Shown: piece after piece, positions 1 to 7,316 of the stretch | Numbering within the stretch: position 1 is the stretch's first letter | Layout of the letters: the number at the start of each line of letters is the position of its first letter | Source of the DNA: a virus | Virus record (IMG/VR): IMGVR_UViG_3300029922_000137 | Location: 1 to 41,645 of that record | Strand: one strand, 5' to 3' | DNA length: 41,645 nucleotides | Program-made: the position numbers and the translations under genes | Notes under the pieces: generated by a model | What the model was told of the DNA's origin: nothing | Database searches by the model: none | The model's input: the letters and a program-made list of their open reading frames with translations, nothing else

Positions 1-105
1 GCGCAGCATTAGTTCTTCAAATGAGTCGGCGCTCAGGCGAAAGCGGGGCACATCGGCTGCCTCCATCGTTGGGACATGCTCTGGTCTGTCGGGTTTATCA
101 AACAT
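1..105 (-). CDS. Partial CDS, unknown protein (N-terminal 35 codons)
   Basis: A minus-strand reading frame opens with ATG at 105 and stays open for 35 codons to the window edge. The residues begin MFDKPDRPEHVP and end with an Arg/Ser/Glu-rich stretch (RFRLSADSFEELMLR). The start lies 8 bases inside the end of the upstream minus-strand gene (stop at 98-100), the overlap expected for translationally coupled genes in one operon. Nothing in 35 residues identifies a family. Because it directly follows a replication-initiator-like gene it may be a helicase loader or helicase, but that is only inference from context. Confidence 0.6.
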   Translation of the reverse strand, partial: MFDKPDRPEHVPTMEAADVPRFRLSADSFEELMLR

Positions 106-961
106 CTTCTTCTACGTTCTCCCTTGGTATTTTGGCTATGAAAGCGTCAATTGCCGCACTGTAATCTACTAACCAGTGGGGTAGACATTTTTCCAGGTAT
201 GACCAAGCAACTTTTGCTTTCTGGACGTTCACTTTTAACTTCATACTCGTTGCCGCTGTATCATCCTCGATGCAGGCAAACAGTGACCACAAGCGGAGCG
301 GGGAACCGGCGAGCCTAACCATAATGGGAAACCGTTTGGTCAGCGCTACCTGCTCTTTGACGGTGCATAAACATGGTGGCGTACTGAATGCTCTTAGGAT
401 TGCGTTCAGAATGAGCGTGTTGTTGTCGTCCGATAACGGCTCAAGCGCCGCTACTTTAGGCGGATGAGCCTTTGCCACCGGTGAGTCTGGAAGTGACATG
501 TTGTGATCTTTACCCTCTTCGGTATGCAGATCCGTAACCTCATCAAGCGCCTTGATGCGCTCTTCACACGTCTCATCGGATTTCAGCGGCGTAGTGAAGA
601 TGTATGTCACGTTGGACTGGCGGCCAGGTCTGTGTTGCTTCGCTACCATTCCAATCGATATGAGATCTTCTAACACATCATTCAGTTTCGATTGAGGAAT
701 ACCGGCATAGAAAGACAACTTAGAGTAGGAGCACCAGGTATGAGCTACGTTGCCGACAAGGGAGTGTGCCATAGCCACCAACGATTGCCACACGCTATAG
801 TGACTACTATCAAGCGTAAACGTGCCGGTACTTGATATTGGATCTTTGAACCGCTTTGGCTTGCGGCTCATATATTTCTCTTTATCGCCGAAGGTTGCCG
901 ACATATGTTGGATTGCAGCAAGCCAGCGAAGCAGATCAATCTGCTCTCGTCGTTTACTCAT
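98..961 (-). CDS. Winged-helix protein, replication-initiator/DnaD-like candidate
   Basis: This 287-aa protein starts with ATG at 961. Residues about 55-120 have the layout of a winged helix-turn-helix. A helical stretch is followed by 'YSKLSFYAGIPQSKLNDVLEDL', where a recognition helix picks a site, then 'IGMVAKQHRPGRQSNVTYIF', a basic beta-hairpin wing. The remainder is a hydrophilic linker and a helical C-terminal domain without catalytic motifs. Phage and plasmid replication initiators and loaders often have this N-terminal wHTH plus helical C-terminus. A transcription regulator is the main alternative. The gene is transcribed away from the tail operon and is coupled to the next minus-strand gene by an 8-base overlap. 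The intergenic region behind it carries repeats and hairpins that could be its target. No clear ribosome-binding site precedes the start. Confidence 0.65.
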   Translation of the reverse strand: MSKRREQIDLLRWLAAIQHMSATFGDKEKYMSRKPKRFKDPISSTGTFTLDSSHYSVWQSLVAMAHSLVGNVAHTWCSYSKLSFYAGIPQSKLNDVLEDLISIGMVAKQHRPGRQSNVTYIFTTPLKSDETCEERIKALDEVTDLHTEEGKDHNMSLPDSPVAKAHPPKVAALEPLSDDNNTLILNAILRAFSTPPCLCTVKEQVALTKRFPIMVRLAGSPLRLWSLFACIEDDTAATSMKLKVNVQKAKVAWSYLEKCLPHWLVDYSAAIDAFIAKIPRENVEEDV

Positions 962-997
962 ACACCATCTGAGTGACTAGCAGATTGAAAATATCTC

Positions 998-1059
998 AGT
1001 GGACACAACCTCGTAAGTCTACCGGTCTAGAAACCGTTGTCTGAAACTAGTTGTCCACT
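998..1059. repeat. Imperfect inverted repeat upstream of the wHTH gene
   Basis: AGTGGACACAAC at 998-1009 is mirrored by GTTGTCCACT at 1050-1059; the arms pair except for an extra CA in the left arm. They enclose about 40 bases and lie 37 bases upstream of the minus-strand start at 961. This is a reasonable position for an operator or a regulatory stem-loop of that gene. Function is inferred from position only. Confidence 0.45.
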
Positions 1060-1237
1060 CTCCTTTGGCGCTTAGTCTTTATCCAGTGCCTTTGGTAGAC
1101 TGTTCTTTCGCCACCTTCCTTTGTCGGGAACGATTGTTGCTTGTTTCTAATTTAGGCGTGCCGCGAAGCGCCATAAGGTTCATGCACTTAGAGCGCTTAG
1201 ACCGCCTCAGGAGCGTTGTGGCCGATTCCTGACTAAC

Positions 1238-1286
1238 TTATAACTCTTAAACTCTGAATATTAAGTTTAAAATTATAAACTCTGAA
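1238..1286. repeat. A+T-rich repeat block (iteron-like)
   Basis: In about 50 bases of mostly A and T, AACTCT occurs three times in the same orientation (1242-1247, 1250-1255, 1278-1283). Two copies are extended to TAAACTCTGAA (1248-1258 and 1276-1286), and TTATAA precedes the first and last copies. TTAAACT (1247-1253) and AGTTTAA (1264-1270) form an inverted repeat inside the block. Short direct repeats next to an A+T-rich, easily melted stretch near an initiator-like gene resemble an origin. An array of regulator-binding sites is the alternative. Confidence 0.45.
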
Positions 1287-1306
1287 GGAAAGTCCTTTCG
1301 CTATCG

Positions 1307-1424
1307 CTCAGGCCCCTGAGTTTCCCGACGTCGCTTCGCTCCGAAGAGGCGTCGGCGGAGAGCCTCCGCACGAACAAGCTGTTGGACAGGGTACTATGGT
1401 CTGCTATCGGGGCACCGCAGGTGC
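1307..1424. other. Cluster of four short hairpins (structured RNA or ssDNA element)
   Basis: Four inverted repeats follow one another. They are CTCAG-GCCC-CTGAG (1307-1320); CCGACG...CGTCGG with an inner CTTCG-CTC-CGAAG stem (1325-1355); GCGGAG-AGC-CTCCGC (1355-1369); and GCACC-GCA-GGTGC (1412-1424). All stems are exact apart from a 3x3 internal loop in the second. No U-tract follows, so these are not ordinary intrinsic terminators. Possible roles are a structured leader or small RNA, or a single-stranded-DNA initiation structure beside the A+T-rich repeats. Confidence 0.45.
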
Positions 1425-1462
1425 TAACTTTCTTCGCGCCGCCGCCCGCCCGCCCCTGGCTG

Positions 1463-1853
1463 AGTCTCATCCGCTACCTTAAAAATAATTCAAAATAACT
1501 TGGTCGTCCTGGCGCTGGAGGCGGTATTAGCTATTCAGATGGAACATTTTAGTAGCCGCCTGACCTACGACAGGGACGAATCTTTGACCTCCATCCAGTT
1601 GTTCAGTGAGTTGGCATCGTAATTACCAGTAGTCACCTGACTCCGTGGGACCAGGGACGAACCTTCAATTCTGCCATATGGTGTGCCGTTCGCCTTTGAG
1701 GGGCGTCCTGCCTAAACGCAAGCATTACCTGCCGCTGAACCCTGCCCATCCAGGGCGCGACACCGTTATTCCGACAGTGATGTAGGGGGCTACTTCCTGC
1801 GTACGCACCACGATCCAGAAACGTTTCCCGCCTCCAGAACTTCTTATTGTTAA
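1463..1853 (+). pseudogene. Possible decayed reading frame upstream of the tail operon
   Basis: Read in the same frame as the gene that begins at 1857, this stretch gives protein-like segments separated by in-frame stops. About 52 codons run to TAA at 1620, about 24 codons run from 1641 to TAA at 1713, and about 45 codons run from 1716 to TAA at 1851. An extra TGA lies at 1638. The segments have normal composition (for example RLTYDRDESLTSIQLFSELA), but no family is recognised and no good start site is visible. It may be a remnant of a lost tail gene or simply chance. Confidence 0.2.
1571..1665 (+). repeat. Short direct repeat CAGGGACGAAYCTT
   Basis: CAGGGACGAATCTT at 1571-1584 recurs as CAGGGACGAACCTT at 1652-1665, 81 bases apart. 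Each copy is preceded within 6-10 bases by CCTGAC. The spacing is a multiple of three, so it could be a repeated coding motif in a decayed gene. It could equally be a pair of protein-binding sites upstream of the tail operon. Confidence 0.4.
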
Positions 1854-1856
1854 GTG

Positions 1857-2330
1857 ATGGAGTTCGTTGAAATCCCCCTAAACTCGTTTCGCTACCGCTT
1901 CCGGCGTTTGGCTTGGTATGAAGAACTGAAGATCCCGTTCACAAAGACGGAAGATCAGCGGCTCACCTTCCTTGCCCAGGCGCTCACCAGCGTCTCCGGC
2001 CTGCTAATTGCTACGCCAGCCGACGCTACCAAAATTCTAACCCAGCTTCCGCCAGCGATTTTCTGGCGCATCTGGATTCTGTACCGGGGAGGATTGCCCG
2101 ACGACCGTTACTTTTCCACCAAGGGGCTATATCAAGCGCCTGACCAGAAAACGTACGTCAAACGGCTGTATGAGGACGAACAGGTTGTCGAAGAACAGGT
2201 GGACGAAGCCACCCGCCATATGGAAGCGGAGTTCGGCGTAGCTGAAGTGCGCGAAGCGCGGGCGCTGGAGCAACAACTCTTCCAGCACGCGAAGAAAGCC
2301 GGAACACTCACCAAGGCGAAGGAGAGCTAG
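1857..2330 (+). CDS. Small tail-module protein, chaperone candidate
   Basis: This 157-aa protein starts at ATG 1857; a GTG at 1854 directly after an in-frame TAA would add one residue. No Shine-Dalgarno site is evident at this start. The N-terminal part is basic and aromatic, the middle contains a hydrophobic helix-forming stretch (QLPPAIFWRIWILY), and residues about 100-157 are strongly charged and likely coiled-coil. No family is recognised. As first gene of the run leading into the tape measure, it occupies the place where contractile and flexible-tailed phages keep tail-assembly chaperones or tube-completion factors. It ends in TAG at 2328-2330, and the next gene resumes in the same frame one codon later. 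Confidence 0.6.
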   Translation: MEFVEIPLNSFRYRFRRLAWYEELKIPFTKTEDQRLTFLAQALTSVSGLLIATPADATKILTQLPPAIFWRIWILYRGGLPDDRYFSTKGLYQAPDQKTYVKRLYEDEQVVEEQVDEATRHMEAEFGVAEVREARALEQQLFQHAKKAGTLTKAKES

Positions 2331-2333
2331 CCC

Positions 2334-3392
2334 ATGCCGAACATCACCCGTGGCGCTGAGTTGATGCAGCGGCTGAATGACGGCACGCTTCAACAAGCTC
2401 CATCCGCTTTCCTGTCAAAGACCCGCGAAGACGTATCAACGGCCATTGAAGAATTGCTGGAAGTGGGCGCACGCATCCGCCCCCTGCTCGTGGCTGGCAT
2501 AAGAACCGGTTGGGTGCGCGGCGTGCATCCTGCGGAGCGTAAGACGCTGAAGCGCTGGCTTACCGATGACGTGGAGTTGATCGAACATCTTATCTTGCTG
2601 GGAACGACTCTCAGCATTGAAGAGATCCGCGCCATGAGCATGATCGAAATGCGGTCGGTATCCCGTGTGATCCGGGAAATGACGGAAAGTGACCTCCGGC
2701 TCTATCCGTTCATCAGCGCCTTCGTCACAACCAATACCAGTGAGCAAATGTGGTATTCACAAGGGTCTTCACTGGCTAGCTTCCGGGACAAAGTGATCAC
2801 CCTGCCCGATGGGAAGGCGTTGCGTATAACCGTCCCCTGTGACCAGGCGCGGCTGTGGTCTACATTATGCAATTACCGCGTACAGGCGAAGCAGCGGCTG
2901 GAAGCTTCCCAGAATGCTGTCCTGATCATCCGGCCTTGGGTGGGCAAAGGCGCGAACACCCTGGTTGCCGATCTCAAAACCATTGGTCGTTCCCTACAAA
3001 CCGACACCCTGGACCCCTGGAAGGAAGCCGTTCAAACAAGAGCGGACCGGAATTTTGATGATGGTTGGGCCCACAGCGAGGATGAGTCCGTAGAGGGGCT
3101 ACAGCGCGAATTGAAGGGCATGCTGAATGATGACCGGCATGAGAGGCTCATTGCCCGTTTCGATGCCCAGGAACGCGCTAAAGCCGAAAAGCGCCAGCGC
3201 GATATCGATGAGCGGATTTCAAAGCGTGGCGGCAAGGGATTCTTCGAACAAGCGGCTCCCGGCGCTCCCATGACGCAGGAAGACGTGGACAACCGCTCCC
3301 GGACGTTGAAGCTAGGGCGGCCCAAGCTGGGACCCACCGCATCCCCCGATTCACAGTCTTCCCTGGTGGATCGTCTAGCCAAATACAGGTAA
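2334..3392 (+). CDS. Unknown 352-aa tail-module protein
   Basis: The ATG at 2334 has a good ribosome-binding site (GGAG at 2321-2324, inside the end of the previous gene). The N-terminal two thirds look globular and mainly helical. Residues about 255-310 are highly charged (repeated Glu/Lys/Arg, 'ERAKAEKRQRDIDERI'), suggesting a long helix, and the C-terminus is basic and probably disordered. No enzymatic motif is visible. It lies in the same frame as the preceding gene, separated only by TAG and one proline codon, so a readthrough product is conceivable. From its position it is likely an assembly factor or minor structural protein of the tail. That role is inference. Confidence 0.6.
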   Translation: MPNITRGAELMQRLNDGTLQQAPSAFLSKTREDVSTAIEELLEVGARIRPLLVAGIRTGWVRGVHPAERKTLKRWLTDDVELIEHLILLGTTLSIEEIRAMSMIEMRSVSRVIREMTESDLRLYPFISAFVTTNTSEQMWYSQGSSLASFRDKVITLPDGKALRITVPCDQARLWSTLCNYRVQAKQRLEASQNAVLIIRPWVGKGANTLVADLKTIGRSLQTDTLDPWKEAVQTRADRNFDDGWAHSEDESVEGLQRELKGMLNDDRHERLIARFDAQERAKAEKRQRDIDERISKRGGKGFFEQAAPGAPMTQEDVDNRSRTLKLGRPKLGPTASPDSQSSLVDRLAKYR

Positions 3393-3399
3393 GGATCAT

Positions 3400-3996
3400 A
3401 TGAGCGAAACAGAAACAGTAGTTCCCGAAAAGACACCGGCTTCTTTGGCCGACGTGCTGGCCGACCTGCGCGGCTTCGGTATTGAAGAGTTTGAAGAAAT
3501 CCTAACCATGGACATCTCCGGGAAGAAACTTCAGATCAAAATGTCGAACGTGCCCACCGATCAGGACTTGATCGCGATGTTGGCGGTCGAAGGCACGAAG
3601 GGGTACGTGTTCTTCCAGGAAATCAAAGTGGAGCTTCTTTCGCGGGCGGTAACGTGGATCAACGGATGTGACATCAGTAAGCTGGAAGGCAAAGACCGGC
3701 TGGTGATCGACCGGCGCGACGGCTTCCCTAAGGATATTCAAATCATCATCCGCGACACCATCAAAAGTTGGGGGATTGAGATCATGCAGGTCCTTTGGAA
3801 AGTCCTGATGGTTCATTCCCAGACGATTGAGAACCGGCTGTTTGAAAGCTTCCCGGAAGCGGCGGTATTGACGAATACGGAACGCCGGTACCGGGACCGC
3901 GTAGATAAAGAACTTACCGAGTTCGCGCAGAACGCCATCCAGGAGCAAATATCAGAAATGCTGGATACGGAGTCGAATGACACGACGGATAAGTAA
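3400..3996 (+). CDS. Tail assembly chaperone candidate
   Basis: This 198-aa acidic protein has a strong Shine-Dalgarno site (AAGGA at 3391-3395, four bases from the start). It begins with a flexible acidic N-terminus and is then predominantly helical, with no catalytic or metal motif. Its stop codon overlaps the tape-measure start by one base (TAATG at 3994-3998). In tailed phages the gene directly before the tape measure normally encodes the chaperone that keeps the tape-measure protein soluble, and this gene matches in size and place. I saw no -1 frameshift extension into a longer product. Assignment rests on context. Confidence 0.55.
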   Translation: MSETETVVPEKTPASLADVLADLRGFGIEEFEEILTMDISGKKLQIKMSNVPTDQDLIAMLAVEGTKGYVFFQEIKVELLSRAVTWINGCDISKLEGKDRLVIDRRDGFPKDIQIIIRDTIKSWGIEIMQVLWKVLMVHSQTIENRLFESFPEAAVLTNTERRYRDRVDKELTEFAQNAIQEQISEMLDTESNDTTDK

Positions 3997-6900
3997 TGCC
4001 TATTTCACCTCAACCGCCACCTGAAGATCCCGGTCCCCGCGCCGGAGAACCGCATGGGGAGGATCAAGAGAAGGCCAGCAAGGGAGGTTTTGCTCCAGAC
4101 CAGTTGCAACAGGTAACAGACGCCTTGTTGAATGTTCTTACTACCCTTGGTAAAGCAGTGGGCGATTTCGGCGAAGTAATTAAAAAGACAGATACCTCCG
4201 CTAATTCGCTAAGCAAGAAGCTCCTTGGCCAAAGCTCTGAGTTGCGGCAGCACTTGGCGTGGCAAACCACCATTACGGATAAGGTTAAGCTTCAATACGA
4301 ATATCAGAAGAAGCTGCTGTTGGATGCCAGCAAGGGGGCACTTACCAACAAACAAGTTCTTCTTTATTTGGAGGAGATCGCCAAACTCAATCAGGAAATC
4401 GGGGAACACGGGTTTGTCTCAAAAGAGCACAGGGTTGGGTATGAAGCAGTAAATGCCGAACTAACAGAGATGCGGAACACCCTGCAAGACGTTGGCACCG
4501 ATATGAATGCGCTTGCCAGCGATAGTGTAAAAAAAGCGCTCAGCGGCCTTGGCGCGATGGCTGCTAAAGCGCAAACATTAGGCACGGCTATGAAGGGGGT
4601 CCAACTTAAAGGCTTTCAGAAGGACATCGCGGCATCGCATAAAGCGCTGCAAAACCTTTTCAACATGCCGGATCGCACGGCAAAGTTCAGGGCATACGGT
4701 GATAAAGCCGCTGATATGAAGAGTGACCGTATAGACCGTGAGCGTGTCCGGAATAAAACATTAAAAGAACAAAAGGCGGAGATTGACAGGCGGCTTACCG
4801 ATGCGGGGATCGCCGTTAAAGACCGTAAAGGACAAGGCACCGCTGACGCTCTAAAAGCACACGGCCTGAGCGGCTTTGCACATTGGATACATGCCCGGTC
4901 ACTAGCGGAGGAATCTGAAGGCGGTAAGGCAGGGTTTGTTTCGCGGATGGGGCATAACCTGCTCACGCGCGGCGACGGCTCACTGGTGAGGGGCGCTCTA
5001 TCGGCTGGGGCCGAAGGTGTAGAGTCTCTTGCGGGCAGCGCGGCGTCGTTAATTAGCAAGGGGGCACCACTTCTAGCCTTCGTTGAGCTTACTAAGATGG
5101 CTTTCGATAAGAACCAAGTCATGAATAAGGAGCTTCATGACAAGTTAGGTAAAAGTGGAATATACAGCGGTGGCGGGAGCGTGAAGGGTACCTACGAGAT
5201 GATTACTAAGAACTTGATGAGCGGTGGGGCTGGCAACTCGCTGGGGATCGGTTATGAGAAGAATCTGGCAATCATGGCCTCTCTATCCGATGCTGGACTT
5301 TCCAACAAGAATCTTGGTCGCGCCGAAGTAGGTGCTAGCGGACCCGGCTTTCTTAATAACAGCTTTGGGACGATGCAACGCAACGTCTACGCTTATGGCA
5401 AGATGGCGGGCCTAGACAGTAGCACGACGATGACGCAGACCATCAAACTCATCACCCAGTATAAACAGTCGTTAAGCGCGACGGAAGATTTCTTTGTGAC
5501 GATCAGAAGGGATGCCGAAGCGGCCAACATCACGACAACTGAGTATATCCGCCTTATTGATGATGTTAACTCGCACTATGACCGTTATAACAAACTTCTT
5601 TTGACCACCGTCGATACCATGCGCCTTCTCTCCCTTACGGGCCGTCATACGGCGGAAGACTTGAAAGACAACCTTGATACGATCACCAATCATGGTAAGG
5701 ATCGGACTATGGAGCAAAACACCCTCCTATACCATCAGATTTTGACGGGGCCGGATAAAGGCCAGGGGATGGCCAATTCACGCAGCCTGGAGCTTGACGA
5801 TTCCATTGACAAGATCGTTTCGGCCATGGAAGGCGCAAAAAGGGACGAACAAGGACATGGGTGGGATAAGGATAGCGTTAGGGCTGCGCTCCAAAGCGGA
5901 AATGACTCTTCAATCATCACTTCTTCTCAAAACGCTTTTGGCGATGACGTTCTGAAGAAGCAGGTTGTCACCGGGGCAGTCAACGCTGGTGTGAAAAACA
6001 CCCTTAAATCAGAGGAATGGAGGCAGAACATGGAACAGGCACAGCATGATCCTTGGGCTGCCGCTCTGAAGGCCGCACAGCAGGAAAAAGCAGATGGTAA
6101 GGACCTTCAGTCAGAAACTTACACAACCGGAGCGGCGAATCAATATATTGCACAACGACTGAATATTCATGCTGCGGATTTGCTTGATCCGGCAAAGATG
6201 GCTGGGGTTCAAGGGAACTTAGCTGCCCATGGCATGTCTGGGGCGTTGGGGGGTAGTGATCAAGATTTCCGGGACGCTCGCGCGACTCTTTATGACTCCG
6301 CATATGCGAACACTGAAGTTGCCAGGAGGGGTATGAAGGAGGGTGATAACGATCCCGAGCTAAAAGCTTTCTTAGAGAATATGCGTACCACCCTGGTGCA
6401 GAACGGTCAGAAGATTGAACCGGGTGCCGCTGGCCTGAAGAAATACATGGATAACGATGCGAACCGCGCAAAAGCGATTGACATCGGAGTTAGGCAAGAC
6501 AGCACATGGCAGGACGCTTACCATAATCCTGTCGCCAGGAAAGCTCTGCATGACTACCAGACGGAGGCGGAGAAGAAAGTCGATAGGGATAAGGCCGCTG
6601 AGCAAACCACAGCGACAATGACCACCAACGACAGGATCGCTGACGCCTTTGTCTACCTGTTTTTATGGTTAAAGGGACCGTTGGATACCATAGCTTCAGT
6701 CGTTAACTTAAAGTGGGGTAATAATGATGCGAACAAGGATTTGGTGAAGGAGTACTTACACTCCGGCAACGCTCAGATGGACTTGGAGGCAACTCAGAGG
6801 AAACTCGCCGAGGTGGAGCAGAAGCCCGACGAAGATCCTACTAAGAAGAAAGAGTTAGACATTTTAAAACCCAATGTGGTAGGTCTCCAGAACCTCATAA

Positions 6901-7316
6901 GAATGGGTCAAGATGGCACATTGGATGAGGTTGGCCCAAGTACTGTTACAGATATGCAAAGGTTCCACGATCAGACTCCCCCGGAGAAGAGGACCTTAGA
7001 TAAGGAGCGTGGAAAGCGAGTGTTCGGTGAACTTGGGTTGAACACTGACACCGGGGCGGGTACTTTCACTCAACAGCAACTAGACGATCATTTCCAGGAT
7101 GTCCGAGACTTAGTGAATTCCGGTACATACTCCGCTGTCCTAGCCCCCAACCAAGCCGCTGGCCATACGACTTACATCTTCCAACAAACTAATGTTGGTG
7201 TGCAGGTGCCTCAACAAGGAGCGACAGTCACCCAAACAGCGAAGAAAGCCGGAGAAGACGCACAAAGGGGGCCGGTAGTCGGTCAGCCAATAACGGGAAA
7301 GCCGGTACACCAATAA
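3996..7316 (+). CDS. Tape-measure protein
   Basis: At 1106 aa this is the longest gene of the first tail operon, and it sits in the tape-measure position. The N-terminal 200 residues are helical and heptad-like, with many Lys/Gln/Leu. A hydrophobic segment near residues 350-370 (ISKGAPLLAFVELTKMAF) and another near 883-905 (AFVYLFLWLKGPLDTIASVV) fit membrane-interacting stretches common in tape measures. The rest is rich in Asp, Lys, Asn and Gly, with no enzymatic motif visible. The protein would set tail length and be injected early in infection. By the usual rule of about 0.15 nm per residue, 1106 aa predicts a tail near 165 nm, which is an inference. Both ends overlap neighbouring genes by one base. 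Confidence 0.85.
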   Translation: MPISPQPPPEDPGPRAGEPHGEDQEKASKGGFAPDQLQQVTDALLNVLTTLGKAVGDFGEVIKKTDTSANSLSKKLLGQSSELRQHLAWQTTITDKVKLQYEYQKKLLLDASKGALTNKQVLLYLEEIAKLNQEIGEHGFVSKEHRVGYEAVNAELTEMRNTLQDVGTDMNALASDSVKKALSGLGAMAAKAQTLGTAMKGVQLKGFQKDIAASHKALQNLFNMPDRTAKFRAYGDKAADMKSDRIDRERVRNKTLKEQKAEIDRRLTDAGIAVKDRKGQGTADALKAHGLSGFAHWIHARSLAEESEGGKAGFVSRMGHNLLTRGDGSLVRGALSAGAEGVESLAGSAASLISKGAPLLAFVELTKMAFDKNQVMNKELHDKLGKSGIYSGGGSVKGTYEMITKNLMSGGAGNSLGIGYEKNLAIMASLSDAGLSNKNLGRAEVGASGPGFLNNSFGTMQRNVYAYGKMAGLDSSTTMTQTIKLITQYKQSLSATEDFFVTIRRDAEAANITTTEYIRLIDDVNSHYDRYNKLLLTTVDTMRLLSLTGRHTAEDLKDNLDTITNHGKDRTMEQNTLLYHQILTGPDKGQGMANSRSLELDDSIDKIVSAMEGAKRDEQGHGWDKDSVRAALQSGNDSSIITSSQNAFGDDVLKKQVVTGAVNAGVKNTLKSEEWRQNMEQAQHDPWAAALKAAQQEKADGKDLQSETYTTGAANQYIAQRLNIHAADLLDPAKMAGVQGNLAAHGMSGALGGSDQDFRDARATLYDSAYANTEVARRGMKEGDNDPELKAFLENMRTTLVQNGQKIEPGAAGLKKYMDNDANRAKAIDIGVRQDSTWQDAYHNPVARKALHDYQTEAEKKVDRDKAAEQTTATMTTNDRIADAFVYLFLWLKGPLDTIASVVNLKWGNNDANKDLVKEYLHSGNAQMDLEATQRKLAEVEQKPDEDPTKKKELDILKPNVVGLQNLIRMGQDGTLDEVGPSTVTDMQRFHDQTPPEKRTLDKERGKRVFGELGLNTDTGAGTFTQQQLDDHFQDVRDLVNSGTYSAVLAPNQAAGHTTYIFQQTNVGVQVPQQGATVTQTAKKAGEDAQRGPVVGQPITGKPVHQ

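Larger units (their letters stand above)
962..1853. other. Intergenic region of about 890 bp between divergent genes
   Basis: No convincing intact gene is visible on either strand. The stretch holds an imperfect inverted repeat near the minus-strand gene (998-1059), an A+T-rich block with repeated AACTCT units (1238-1286), a run of four short hairpins (1307-1424) and a G+C-rich tract (about 1436-1460). A region follows whose frame-3 translation looks protein-like but is cut by stops at 1620, 1638, 1713 and 1851. I saw no tRNA or rRNA. It probably combines divergent promoters with an origin-like or structured element. Confidence 0.6.

Noticed and set aside
1273-1470. Minus-strand frame of 65 codons in the intergenic region
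   Set aside because: It spans the hairpin cluster and the G+C-rich tract, has low-complexity composition and lacks a ribosome-binding site. Structure explains the sequence better than coding.
1678-1857. TAG recoded as a sense codon (alternative genetic code)
   Set aside because: A frame from ATG 1678 would be rescued by reading TAG at 1783, but at least seven well-supported genes in the window end with TAG (for example at 2330, 8731, 14626, 24468 and 36900).
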